Source: Calocera cornea HHB12733 (lineage: Eukaryota > Basidiomycota > Dacrymycetes > Dacrymycetales > Dacrymycetaceae). Taken from it: a stretch of 21,292 nucleotides of DNA. The DNA lies in contig KV424163.1 in NCBI GenBank assembly GCA_001632435.1, positions 1 through 21,292 on the forward strand, read 5' to 3'. The translations under genes and the position numbers were made by a program. A model generated the notes under the pieces. That model ran no database searches. It saw only the letters and a list, made by a program, of their open reading frames with translations, and had not been told where the DNA came from. Shown here in pieces: positions 1 through 10,790 of this stretch (position 1 is its first letter; the number at the start of each line of letters is the position of its first letter).

Positions 1-420
1 TGAGCGAGGCGTGTAGCCCGAGTACACAGATCAACGGGCGGGAAAGAGGGCGGCGACGGGGGGGTCAACCTGGATCGGATGCACGAGGAGTGGGTCGGCG
101 AGGCGTGTAGCCCAAGGACACACTCGAACGCGGGGCAGAGAGGGCGGCAAAGGAGGCGGGAACCTCCCTCGGCTGGCCAAGGAGCGGGTGAGCGAGACGT
201 GTAGCCCGAGTACACACAGGAACGGGCGGGAAAGAGGGCGGCGACGGACGCGTAACCTCCATTGGATGCACGAGGAGTGAGTCGGCGAGGCGTGTAGCGC
301 GAGTACACACGCTAACCGCGCTTTGTCGCCGCCCTCGCTCGGAGGCAGGAGGACCGCGTCGGCGAGACGTGTAGCCGGACTACACACTCGGTGCCTAGTG
401 AGTGGGTTAGGTTAGCGGTG
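1..420. repeat. 94-bp tandem repeat (minisatellite), about 4.5 copies
   Basis: The core gtgtagcc recurs at 11, 105, 199, 292 and 369, spacings of 94, 94, 93 and 77. The first copy begins at the window edge, so the array probably extends left. Copies 1 and 3 resemble each other (tgagcga before the core), and copies 2 and 4 share tcggcga, suggesting a 188-bp higher-order unit. Four of five copies keep the dyad GTGTA-N7-TACAC; copy 2 has lost one arm. The last copy is truncated and runs into gtgggttaggttag at about 402-415. Overlapping ORFs here are repeat translations and are not called as genes. Confidence 0.85.
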
Positions 421-718
421 AGGGAGTGGTGAAGTAGATACCAGCACTGACAACTATCGGGTAAGAGCCGCGGTACAACAATGTCCAGAACAGAACCCCC
501 CGCCCCCCGGTCACAGGAAAGGTATAAGGCAACAGGGCTACCCACGCGGGCGTCGGGAATTACCATTGGGTCGCAAGGAGGTCGCGCGCGGCGCCGATCG
601 CCCTGTGCTAGGTATATCGCCATTATCTGACCGACTGCGTGGAGGTACTGAGAATCGGCCTTCAGAGGGAGCCGGGGTCATGCTCGCATGCCGCTTTATA
701 GGTGTTCCTGGAGGGATG
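421..718. other. Gene-free stretch 3' of the Mif2 locus
   Basis: About 300 bases between the tandem repeat and the last in-frame stop of the Mif2-like reading frame. It probably holds the 3' UTR of that gene. The ORFs crossing it show no recognisable protein character. If the final Mif2 exon splices at the GTATGT near 757 rather than reading to 719, coding sequence could extend into it; I see no convincing acceptor. Confidence 0.4.
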
Positions 719-2988
719 TCAAAGGTACCCTCCGCAATCAGGTATTGACATACCTTGCGAATCGTGCATGCTGACACTGCCGTCCTCCGGAATCTTACGC
801 GCTTGAGAAAAGAACAAGATCGTCTCGCGCTCAGCCACGTTCTCGATCGAGTAAACGTTACCACGAGGCACAAGGAACATTCCGCCAACGGAAATGAGGA
901 AGGAAGTGCGGTAAATTTGCACTTTAACTGCGCCCTGGATGACGTAGAACACCTGTGGTGCTGTCAGCGAGGGCCACGAGGCAATGTCGACGATATCACT
1001 CACATAACTGTTCTCTTTCGACGACTTGGCTGGCTTCGTCTCGCCAATCGGTATTGAAAGCATGCCCGCGGCAAGGAACTCGCCATCGCCACAAATCTTC
1101 TGAAACTTGAAACCTGAACCGAGCATTTGCAGCTTCGCGCGGTTCAATCATGCTCTCGGTGGTGAAAGCAATGCCTGCGAGAGGCGTTAGAGATGCAGAA
1201 GGCACACGAGACAAGGGTGCTTACGCCTCTCAACCTCATTCCTCGTGACGTACTCGATGACAACGCCCAGCGGATCCGTCTGCTTGTCGCAACCCTTCTC
1301 CGGCGGCTCCTCAGCATCATGATACACCGGCTCTGACCTCTTTCGCTTGACCAGCGGCGCATCGTCGTCGTCGCCGTTGTCGTCCACCGACTTCCGCTTG
1401 TACGGACGCTTGTGAGTCCCTCCCACCGGTCTGACGGGGTCTGGCGCCACCTTGATGATCTGCTTGATGACCGTGATCTGCTTGATGACCGGTACGACGG
1501 CAACACCGGATTGGCGTCGACCGTAGACAACTTTCTCGTTGCGCCAGTGCTCGAGCGGGCCATAACGTACACGTGCATTACGGCGCCACCCCTGCTCGTC
1601 ATAGTAATGGCCTTGGCCCTCGGCATGCACATCAATGACCTCACTGACGCCACCTGCAGGAGAGTCAGACGAGCACGCAAGGAGGCGGGATTGGACTTAC
1701 GTTCATAGTTTCTAGATTTCCCCGGCTGCTCAGCCCTTCTCCGCATTGCCAGCTCTTTGACGGCTTCACCCTTCCTTGGCCAGCCTTGCTTCTTGTTGGG
1801 CGGTGGGGATGACGTGCCATCCTCCTCGTCTTCCTCTTGCGAGGCTGGTTCGTCCTCCTCCTCATCGCCAGCAACTTCGCCATTCTCCTCTGCCATCGCC
1901 TCCTCGTCGGCGTCGTTCAAGGTCATGCCGTCGTCATCGTCATCGTACCGTGGAGCGTTGTCATCATCATGAATAGGTTCGGCATCGTGGTCGGGATCGT
2001 CTTGATCAACCGCTCGGCCCCCTTTGCCTTTACCTTTGCCTTTGCCTCTACGATCAGGGGAAGCCACCTCCTCTTCATCAGCTGCTTCTGACCGTCTTGT
2101 CCGTCGGCGTCGTGTAGTTGAAGGCGATGGATCCGCGATCTCCTCGATCTCGTCCACTCCACCATCATCGTCATCCACCTCTCCTTGAGGGAGCAGAGTG
2201 TTACCCGTCTTCCTTCGTGAGCCGGCGTCTGGGCGGATCGTTGTGCGAAGCGTAGCGCGGCTGGTCGCAGCGCTCCCGAGAAGGTTGGTATCTTCATCAT
2301 CTTCATCGACGTCAGCTCCACGTCGATTACTGGTTGGTGTCCTCTTGTTTGTGGGGGGTGCGCTTGACCTGCGCCGGGTTGTGCGCGACATACCAGGAGA
2401 GGGAATTTCGTCGTAGTCGACTGTGCTGTGATGACGACCGGCGCGAGAACGAGCGCCTATGGCGGACGCTGAACAACATGTTAGGAGTCTGTTCCCATAA
2501 CGAAGGCCGTGATAACTCACGGCATTCGAAACATGCGCCTGAGGCTCCCATGATGCCTACAGCTAGTCAGCCAAGGAGAGAGATGCCCAGCGCAGTCGTG
2601 CTCACTCGTGTCAATCTCCATCGATGCCTCGTCTGAATCCTCGCCACGATGATCGTTTGGGCCAAGCGGCCGGCCGACGGAGAGGGCTGGGATTGGGTCG
2701 CGCTGCAGCATGACGCGCCCGTGCTCGACCAGCCGCAACGGATGTCCCGCCCGACATCATAAGGGCGTCGAAATCTTCCATATCCTCCTCGTTTCTGCGT
2801 ACAACCTTGACAGTCTTGCCAGTTCACCTGTGAGAAACGCCGGTGGTCAGACAGTGCATGCGTGGCTATGATCGAGTGACGCACTTTCCACGAGCAAGTT
2901 CGTCGTGCTGGAAAGGCTGGTGTGGCTTCGGAGGTCCACGACGACGGGGCCCTCCAGGTGTCCGTTGTATTTGCGATGAATCGGCCAT
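719..2988 (-). pseudogene. MIF2: Mif2/CENP-C inner kinetochore protein, disrupted copy
   Basis: CENP-C/Mif2 binds CENP-A nucleosomes and recruits the outer kinetochore. By eye the exons are 2988-2885, 2827-2606, 2556-2521, 2468-1701, 1653-1225, 1174-1004 and 952-719. All landmarks are present in order: a basic N-terminus (RRRGPPKPHQPF) followed by a TGKTVKVV block, the DYDEIPSP segment, a long acidic and GKGKGKG-rich linker, the CENP-C motif (RRNARVRYGPLEHW, about 1585-1544) and the C-terminal cupin dimerisation domain (ICGDGEFLAAG, FYVIQGAVKV, GGMFLVPRGN). Three lesions break it: an in-frame TGA at 2826-2824 at the start of exon 2; one extra base within 2765-2727; and a 7-bp tandem duplication at 1100-1113 in the cupin exon. 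Without that duplication exon 6 ends in exactly the phase exon 7 needs. The other exons keep compatible phases. Family assignment is firm; whether it is a pseudogene or an assembly fault is open. Confidence 0.8.
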
Positions 2989-3499
2989 GGTGTCACTGTG
3001 CACACGGCCGTGCTCGCTGGCTGTGGGTCGAAGGGGTATGGGAGGGAGGAGGCGATAGGGCCTCAGCTCGATGGTGCAGGGCGATGAGGGGTGACAGTTG
3101 TTTGTTGTGAAGCGAGGTTGCGGGAGGTGCCAACCTTCAAGCTACGTCAGCGGGCGGGCAGGGAGCAAGGAGCAAGCGGCGGGCGGGCGAGGACTCCGGA
3201 CACCCCCGCGATAGTTGCGAAGGTAGAGAGTCCTCTGGGTCTCAAGGGTCTAACCGGCCGGGTCTGGAGAAGTGGTGCCGTGTCGCGCACTGCGTCAGAT
3301 GGCCTGACGGGAGGAATTGTCATGCGCTGCAGCATTTGCTCAAGTGCTGCAGCAGTCAGGGTTGTGCTGGAGCATATGGTCGATACGGGTGCAATATGCA
3401 TTTGTCCCATACCTGCAACGATACAGAGCACACGAGCGCCATGTCGCCCACCCACCGCTCCCTCGACACGTCTTGCTCGCGATAGGCCAGGGATCACAC
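2989..3499. promoter_or_regulatory. Divergent intergenic region, Mif2 / IML1
   Basis: About 510 bases separate the Mif2-like start on the minus strand from the IML1 start on the plus strand, so both promoters must lie here. I see no clear TATA box, and the overlapping ORFs (for example 3091-3534) lack protein-like composition. No repeat or RNA gene was recognised. Confidence 0.5.
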
Positions 3500-6400
3500 A
3501 TGGCGATGCTGCCACCCAACCGCAGGCGCTCTAACACCGTCACCAGCGTCCAGTCGTCCTCCTCCTTCTCCTCCCTCCCCGTGACCCCGCTCAGCATCGG
3601 CGACACCGTGACCCTCCTCGCGTGGGTGCAGGACAACTTCCCGGGGAATATCAAGGCCAGGATTAACTTGGATGCGTGGCCGGGGTGTGCTTCGGGCGAC
3701 TTGCTGGCGGTAACGATCGAGGGACAGGAGGGGCTGGAGGACGCGTTTTTGTTTGTCGCGAGCGAGCAGGATGGGACGGCCATGAGATCAAATGCGGTAG
3801 GCTCTATGCAGGCGCGTACGACTTCGTAATCTCATGAGCGATACTGATCGAGGATGCCAGATATCATTATCAGCGGACATTGGGACCTCGTTTGGATTCA
3901 AGAACCGGACCAACGTGCAAGTGACCAAGGCGGGTCCTCTTATTCTGATCCTGACCAGGCCTGACCCCTGCTTAGGTCGACAAAGACGCCCACACGGCGG
4001 AACACATCGAGCTCTGCTTCCGGGACCAGTACCTCGGCCGGTCAGAAATGTGGCGCCTTGGCATGAGCCTCGAAGAGACATGCGTGCACGACGACCAGAA
4101 GGTCATGTTCGCAGCGTGCATCGAGGCCCAGATCAAGGGCATCTTCGTGCACGGCCAGAAGGTGCCGTCTGCCTACGTCACCGCTCTCACCAAGACGATC
4201 TACCGCTCGCTCTCCGCCCGGCACACGCTGCTGATCCAGATCAGCAAGGAACTGTGGGAGTTTGCAGAGGACGGAGAGCGCTACTATGAGAAGCTTTGCA
4301 ACTCTTTCCTCCCCGAGCTGTTCAGTCGCTGGAGGAGCGTCAACGCGCATCACTTGCTCTCAGTCGTCCTCATCTCCCGCGTATGGTACGACACCGATGC
4401 GGAGCTCAAGTTCGCCACCGGCCCCATCCGCCGGTCGAAGACAACGAAGAAGTCTTACAAGGACCTCTACAAGGTCATCATTGACCTCGAGATTATGGAA
4501 GAGTGGGAGACGGCGCTCGTGTCGCTCAAGCAGAGTCTGTGGGACTTTCAGCGCGAGATCCTGCTCCAGCATGTATCGGCAGAAGGGAGCGATACGCTGG
4601 AGGCCTGCCTGATCGGCCGGATATCCAACGCACACGAAGGTAACATCCTCGAGGCTATCAACCTGGCGCTGAACCCGTTCGAGAAGTACCACGTCGATCG
4701 GGATATGGGGCGCACAGGCTTGAGCATCTCCGTCGTCACGCCCGGCACGGGCAGGTTCGAGGTCGACAAGGAGCTGCTACGCCTCACGAACGAGCGGATG
4801 AACTTCAACGGGTTCACTGTCGACCTCGTCTGCCTCACCCACCGCCCCCTGCACGCCGTCCCGCTTTTCTCGTATATGTCGCAAGTGCCGGAGCAGGAGC
4901 ATTCGATGTCGCAGCGCGAGATGAACCCGCTGTATTACGATAGCAGCGCGGAGCACTCGACGTCCATGATACACACGAAGGAGGTACTCCAGTACCACAT
5001 GATACCAAGTTGGGTCTACTGCTCGTATTGGGAGCGCTCTTGGGATATGCCATTCCGAACGGACCGGTATGCCAGCTTGATAACTTTTCCTTCGACAGCG
5101 TCTGACTTTGACGAACAGCTTCATTCCGCGTTGTAGAATGTACGAGATCCAGATGCTTGGACTGTTAGAGCAAGACATTTCGAGTACCATCACAATCCCG
5201 TTCCTGGATGAAGATGCAACCACGATGTTTGGCCCCAAGGTATCTTCGGACGGCAAAGATCGGAAGATCGCGAAAGAGCGAGCTCGCCGCGAATTCTCAA
5301 GAAACGTCTTTGGCCGCAAGCCCCTCGAAATTCCAGGTCCGCCGTTCAGCGCCGGCTACAACTCGGGCTCGACCTTGTCCATCGCTTCGCGTAGCTCCGC
5401 CAGACCCCGCGAACTGACCGGTGGTGCCCTCGCGATCCGCACGACAACCTTCCGCCCCGGTCAGCTCGAAGACTCGCGGCGTTCCAGTCTATCCCAAAGG
5501 ATGGACGGGTTCCCTGCCATACCCCCTCAGGAGGTTGCGCATGCGCGCAGGAACTCCGTTCAAATGCCTCCGGGAATCATCAAGATGCCGCCAGTCTTGC
5601 AGCTGGAGGATCCGCCTCGTGGTCGGCCAACTCGAGTGACTCCGCTTTCTCCTCCTAATGAGCCTGCGATACCCGAACTGTCTGCTCCGTCAGGGCGACC
5701 CAGCACATCTCCATCAAAGCAATCCATCACATCGACAAAGTCTGCGACCTCTACCGGTGGATCAGACAAATCGAGTGCTGTACCGGCTAAGGCACCTCGC
5801 ATTTTCAGTGCATCCTGGCTGCTGTCGTCATTAAGAGTTCAGCCTGCTCTTCCCCAAACCAGCTTAACCACGGTCAATCGCATATCACCGTCAACACCAA
5901 CCAAACCGCTCGAACAAGGCCCACTCCCTGCCGCAAAACCTTCTGAGCCGCACCCGCCCGTGCCTTTGCCTATTCGAAAAGACCTGGTTTCGAAAGAGGC
6001 AAGATCGTCACCAGCTACTGTATCTACGCCGGTGCCTATCTCGATCAAGGCGCGACAGCAGAGCATCTCTCGGCCCACAAGACCCGGAAGCGAGTTGTAT
6101 GCAGATGCACCCCTAATTCACCCATCAAGAGCCTCGCTTCCGCGGAACTCACTGCATGTCGAAGGTCCGCTCTCGCATAAAGCCGGTGGTAGTGCTGAGG
6201 CATCGGGATCGACTCCGCAGGCTCGCTACCGGCAAATCCCTAGTGGGCTCACCGTCCTGAATCCATCGAATCCAAAGCCGGAGCAGCTCGCCGAGTCTGC
6301 CCAAGAAGCACGACGGTGGAAGTATTCATTCGCACAGCCCACATTCGAGCATCAGATGAAGTGGCGGTCGCTTTGCAGCCCAGCATGTCTGCCTCTCACG

Positions 6401-8544
6401 ATTGACGTGTATCCACGGCAGGACGAGCTCGATAACGATTTCCGAACATATCATCACACCATTCTTGTCCCAGATGCGAACAGCGAGTTCATTAGGCCGC
6501 CGAAGTACAAGAAGGAAGGGTATACCCCCGAGACATATCAGGCTGAACAATTGCTACGTGCCATTGCCAGCTTTCGGCTAGCCCAAGGATTTCAGTTCGT
6601 CGTCGCCCCGCATCGAACCGGAAAGAAACAGACACCGGTTATGATGCCAAGCCGTCTTTCCGGTAGCTTTGGCCGCACGGGCATGCTGGAGCCATCATCT
6701 CACGTCAACGACATCAGCCTCGAACTGAAACCTGGAGGAGCGTCCGAAGTGCTCCGCAACGTTGGCGATGCTCCGATATACCTAAGCATGGGCAACCAAT
6801 TGCATCGAATTTCGTATGACAAGGAGCTGCAAGAAATCAAAGTGACGGCCTATGTACGCGGGCGCCAAAGGGAAGAGGTGCTTCCATACGAGTGTCTAAT
6901 TTGGCCGAAGCACGGTGACGGATACATGAGGGCAGAAGCACTGTTCAAATATCCTGCGGAGCATATTGGATGGAATAGGATGGACATGCTGCTTGCTGGC
7001 GCCCCAAGTCCCCCCGCAGATCGGATGCGGTATTGGCGGACAAGATTCGTGGTGATTCCCTCTGAAGACGAGCCTCTCCCACATTATGAGCCGGGGGCAT
7101 TGCCTGGTCCTCCTCTCAGCAACGAAGAAATCCGTATCCAAGGCATGGAACACCTTGCGGAGCTCTTTGGACGGCTGCGCTGGCGTCCAGACGATGTACG
7201 GAGTGATCCAGGCAATTCTGTGCCATTGCTGATCACCTATCTCGACCCACTTGCCTGTCTGCTTGACGAGCCACTGATGGAATCCCTAGCTGAAGCACAC
7301 ATGCCAAGAGCAAGCGATCGAAAACGCAAGGCGGAGAAAGCTCTGGAAGGCTCATCTCTACAATCGGTTGCACGGGCGATGCGCGATGTTGACGGTGGAT
7401 TAGTCATCGAGGACCATAAGTGGCACAATAACGTGCACAAGGACAGCTTCTCTGGTTCTGATTTCGTCACATTCCTGCTACGAGAATATCGGGACGTTTC
7501 GACAAGAGAAGAAGCTACAGAATGGGGCAATAAACTCATGGAGCAGGGACTGATTGAGCATTGTCGCTCTTATCATACGTTCTTGGACGGGTTAGTCAAG
7601 CAGTCTATTCATGTTTTCTTCGTGCTGATTTCCGAATTAGCCATTACTACTATCGGCTGACGGGAGAATATGCAGCTTCAAGCCAAACCAAGCGACAACG
7701 CAACTGGTTCAATCGTCATGCTCCTAGTCGGGACACCCGCAAGGGTAACAGCCCCGCAAAACGGCAGGAATTGGTTCTCACCGAGTCAATAACCTTGGAC
7801 CTCGACCCTCTGAAGCACAGTGACCAGGCAGAGTTGGTGATGCTGCATCACGACATCATCCATAATCCAGTCAACGCCTTTCACTTTGAAATGAATTGGA
7901 TTGGAACCACTGCGCGTTACATCGACGATGTTGTTTGGTCATGGGGAAGGGATATAGAGGAATTCGGGTTGAAACTGGTGGAGGCCTACGTGGATCAAAT
8001 ATCAGCAATCTCTACACACAGTCCTTTCCAATCCTGCATATCCATTCCTCTCGCAATCCCTCCGCCGATTGTTCCGGACTTAGCTAAGCGACTGCCGATG
8101 GGTGCCAATCCAGGGCTCTATTTCGAGGGCGCTTTACTTCGGGAGCTTGGCTACATCCTCGATATCGAAAGTGTAAACCGATACCCGGAGCAAGTCATTG
8201 TCAAGTACAGCTACCGCCACTCGCCGTACACATATCCGCAGTACATTCATCGGTCAGGCCTGGCGTTTGTGCAAGTCGTGGGCGGCACCGATGGATTCCA
8301 ATGGCTGGCGAATGGGCTTGCGATCGCCGGCGCCGTAACGCGGCGTTTGAAACAGAAGCAGTGGGACGGACCATACGCCTATCGCGACGAGTCCCCTCAG
8401 CCAGCAAAAATCGCCGAAAGTATTCGCCTACGGCTTCAAGAGTTTTGCGCGGACGAGAGCCGGCTGCATGCGTTCTGGGAGAAAGTCGTGGATGAGTTGC
8501 CTCCCGTCGTCCAGGAGTTCGAAGAGTTGCTTACGGCCGTTTGA
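3500..8544 (+). CDS. IML1: Iml1, GATOR1/SEACIT GAP subunit (DEPDC5 homologue)
   Basis: Iml1 with Npr2 and Npr3 restrains TORC1 at the vacuole in amino-acid starvation, acting on the Gtr1 Rag GTPase. Proposed exons: 3500-3796, 3861-3929, 3976-5066, 5119-7590, 7641-8544; joined in phase they give 1610 codons, close to the family length of about 1600. The start MAMLPPNRRRSNT precedes the N-terminal domain (VTLLAWVQDNFPG). The core family domain spans about residues 120-490: HIELCFRDQYLGRSEMWR, IQISKELWEFAEDGERYYEK, HHLLSVVLISRVWY and FIPRCRMYEIQM across the exon 3/4 junction. A low-complexity Ser/Pro linker follows, then SASWLLSSLR near 715, a DEP domain at about 1240-1310 (VHKDSFSGSDFVTFLL) and the C-terminal domain (NPVNAFHFEMNWIGTTARYIDD). 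Intron 2 appears to use a GC donor at 3930. No frameshift. Identity is confident; the intron 2 boundary is not. Confidence 0.93.
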
Positions 8545-8751
8545 GGTCATTCCTGACTGGAACACCGACATTGTATTGTTGTAATCTTATCTTGTAGACT
8601 TGTAAGGCTGTACTGCAATCTCAGATAATGTCACTAGCCATACTAGCACCGATCTCAAGAAAGGGGCTGATTGGCATGGATTGCTTTGTTTCTTCTACTC
8701 CCAGGTCGTGCAGACCGTTGGCACAGCCCTCTCAGGAGAAAAAGAATTAGT

Positions 8752-9654
8752 CTAATCATGTACCCCCAACATCCGTTCGACTTCTTCGATGTCCTCCACA
8801 CTATTCTCGCGGCGATCTCGAGTATTCAGCGGCTCCGTCCACCTAACACGCTTCCTCCCACTCTCAGGAGCCTTCTCCAGTTCAGCAGCAGCGTCGTCCT
8901 GCGCCTTGCGCTTCTGTGCGCGAGTCCTGATAGGCGCAGGAGCGCGAGCGATCGGCGACCTCCTCTTAACAGGTACTTTCTCTTCTTCCGGGTTTGCTTG
9001 TATGCTCTCGTATGATACGGAGGACACGTCATCCTCCGAAGCAGAAGAGATCGATTCGGGCGACAATGGCAAGGGAGCTAGCCGGGGTCGCAGTGACGCT
9101 TTCACACGTCGCAGGTGAGCAGCGGCCGATTGCCGCCTCATCAGCGCACGAACTTCCTCCGGTGACATTGCGTTCTGTCGCTGAAGTTGACAGTCTCCTG
9201 ATTCCTTTTTGCGTGGTTGAAAAGGAGACGTAGGGTCGCGCACAAGACCGGCTCCTTCTTCGTCGCCTGGCCAACGCGGAGGCGGGCCGTGTTTCGACTT
9301 GTGTCCAGTAGTAGATTCCTTTCCATGGAGCATCCCTTCGACATACCTCTTCCAAGCACGCTCAGAGCGCAGCTTGACAAGGCGCGCATCCACAGCTTCC
9401 TTCCAAGCCTTTTTCCAGGTACGATTTTATTAGTATATCTAGGTGGGGATGCAGATGTCTCTCACCTTCAGGCCCCGCTCCAACGACACAAGGGTTTTCT
9501 CCGAGCAGTCAGCAACCTGCGCCAAGTCCATCCTCTTCTCTGCCCCGAGACCATGACGAATGACAGTGAAAGCATTCCCGGCATATGCATGTTCGGAAGG
9601 TGCAGGCAAGTCGTTAGCGGCAATGTGCGACATCGGGGCGTTGGTTCCGTTCAT
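8752..9654 (-). CDS. Unrecognised basic, probably nuclear protein
   Basis: Two exons, 9654-9466 and 9408-8752, joined in phase 0 by a 57-nt intron (GTGAGA donor, acceptor after GGAAAAAG, CTAAT branch-like site), give 281 residues. I chose the ATG at 9654 (MNGTNAPMSHIA) because upstream residues to 9726 look like shadow sequence. No family recognised. The first about 65 residues look folded (YAGNAFTVIRHGLGAEKRMD); the middle is Arg/Lys-rich with MSPEEVRALMRRQ; a Ser/Glu patch (SISSASEDDVSSVSYES) and basic NLS-like stretches (KRRSPIAR, RTRAQKRKAQ) follow. The tail has KRVRWTEP (about 8853-8830), which fits the RVxF docking motif for type 1 phosphatase, and ends in an acidic helix (SVEDIEEVERMLG). 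It lies convergent to IML1, 207 bases away. The reading frame is well supported; function is unknown. Confidence 0.7.
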
Positions 9655-10238
9655 CGTGGACAGCGATAGTGACAGAGCGTCGAACAGTATACAGGCAAGC
9701 AGAGCTTCGAAGACTGGTTGTAACAAGGAATATAGTCGGATGGTGCTTCAAGGGCGGTTGTGATCGACGAAAAGTGAAGCAGTGACCGCGTATTTATCGA
9801 TTGCGATGCTCACTGGCCAAATGTGTGGTGGCCTTACGGAGCTGTCCAGAGCCCGCTGCTGAACAAAGACTACACCACCACCGCAAAGACCAAATCCTAG
9901 GGCCAGTGGGGTACTGCGAATGTGTGACCCACGTGCCCTGAAAGAGGCACTTTGCCAGTCAGGCGTTGACGTTGCGTGGTCCTTAGCTGAGTCAAGGGAC
10001 GGGACCATGCTACTGGCTTGCCGTCACCGGCCGCTGGGTAACGGCACTCTCGGACGAGGACACCAGCAGAGTCTCGCTGCCAGTCAAGCTCCATAATAAT
10101 GTCTGAGTATGCTCTGCTTTGAGCAACCGAACATCGCCGGAAATCGTGTGTGAGATTCCACCCAAGGAGGTGCAGAAGGCGAGCGCGAAGTGGTCGGCCG
10201 AAGAGTGAGAACAACACCACAGCCACCGAGTGGCAACG
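9655..10238. other. Gene-free stretch
   Basis: Upstream of the minus-strand gene ending at 9654, so it should contain that gene's promoter. The overlapping ORFs (for example 9748-10008 and 9897-10349 on the minus strand) have no protein-like features. No RNA gene, no clear TATA box and no repeat were seen before the inverted repeat that starts at 10239. Confidence 0.45.
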
Positions 10239-10273
10239 AGATGCGTACGCTGTACGCTGTACGCAGACGCGCG

Positions 10274-10294
10274 CCGGAGGCAATGTGCCTCCGG
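10274..10294. repeat. Perfect 9-bp hairpin beside the left arm
   Basis: ccggaggca, a 3-base spacer atg, then tgcctccgg. It overlaps the inner end of the left inverted-repeat arm. The right arm instead carries the 12-bp palindrome cgacgcgcgtcg at about 10581-10592. Confidence 0.8.
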
Positions 10295-10360
10295 AGTACC
10301 AAAACAGGCAATTTCTGTTGACGCGGAACGCTCTGTCAGGGTCCCACATTTGGCTACTGG

Positions 10361-10465
10361 GTTAGGATGCGTGCGTTAGGGTACTAGTTAGGACAAGCGA
10401 GCGGAGCGAGGTTAGGGTTGGGGATGGGTTAAGGTTAGGGTTGGGGGTGGGTTAGGGTTAGGGTG
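10361..10465 (+). repeat. Degenerate interstitial telomeric tract (TTAGGG-like)
   Basis: About 105 bases with repeated ttaggg and variants (gttagggtta, gttggggatgggttaagg, ttgggggtggg), interrupted by an agcgagcggagcgagg segment near 10395-10411. TTAGGG is the telomeric repeat of most filamentous fungi. The tract sits between housekeeping genes, so it is interstitial, and an AT-rich patch (ataatattatgtaaaataa) follows it. Confidence 0.8.
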
Positions 10466-10505
10466 ATAATATTATGTAAAATAATTCTAGGAGTGCGAGA
10501 CCAGG

Positions 10506-10534
10506 CAAGGCTATGGGCGGAGCCCATAGCCTTG
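10506..10534. repeat. Perfect 13-bp palindrome with 3-bp spacer
   Basis: caaggctatgggc, spacer gga, then gcccatagccttg: 13 perfectly complementary pairs. It could form a strong hairpin or cruciform. It lies between the telomere-like tract and the right inverted-repeat arm. Confidence 0.9.
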
Positions 10535-10790
10535 AGCACCAATGTTACTATATTAGGTAGCTAGGGTGCAAGTTTGCCTCCGACGCGCGTCGGCGTACAG
10601 CGTACAGCGTACGCATCTTGTGTATACTCACAGCCACCTGACCCTATTCATTTCGTCAGAGATCCGCGATCTTATCTTCATCTCCCGCCTCTTCTTCCCC
10701 ACTCCTACCTGATCCCATGGACCTTGTGCGGTAGCCGACCGCACAGAATCCTACCAGCACAGTCTCTCAGCGGTGAAAACGTTGGCGAAA

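Larger units (their letters stand above)
10239..10618. repeat. Inverted-repeat-bounded element, 45-bp arms
   Basis: Bases 10239-10283 match the reverse complement of 10574-10618 with two mismatches over 45 bp. The arms contain a short direct repeat of gtacgct and are separated by 290 bp. Inside lie a telomere-like tract and a perfect palindrome. No convincing target-site duplication flanks the arms and no ORF is inside, so this may be a non-autonomous element, a foldback structure or a scar of telomeric repair. Confidence 0.85.

Noticed and set aside
2567..2884. Minus-strand frame of 105 codons at the Mif2 5' end
   Set aside because: It reads through the first intron and is in the wrong frame relative to the TGKTVKVVRRNEED segment of Mif2.
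3834..4289. Frame of 151 codons overlapping IML1
   Set aside because: Only its first about 30 codons (IML1 exon 2) are real; the rest is a shadow of IML1 exon 3.
10506..10564. Helitron 3' end (hairpin followed by CTAG)
   Set aside because: The hairpin is strong, but the only CTAG (10561-10564) lies 26 bases away instead of about 10 and is not followed by T; no 5' TC end or Rep/helicase sequence was seen.
10239..10618. Small CRISPR-like or tRNA structure in the repeat-rich interval
   Set aside because: The repeats are inverted and not regularly spaced, no cloverleaf could be folded, and the setting is eukaryotic.
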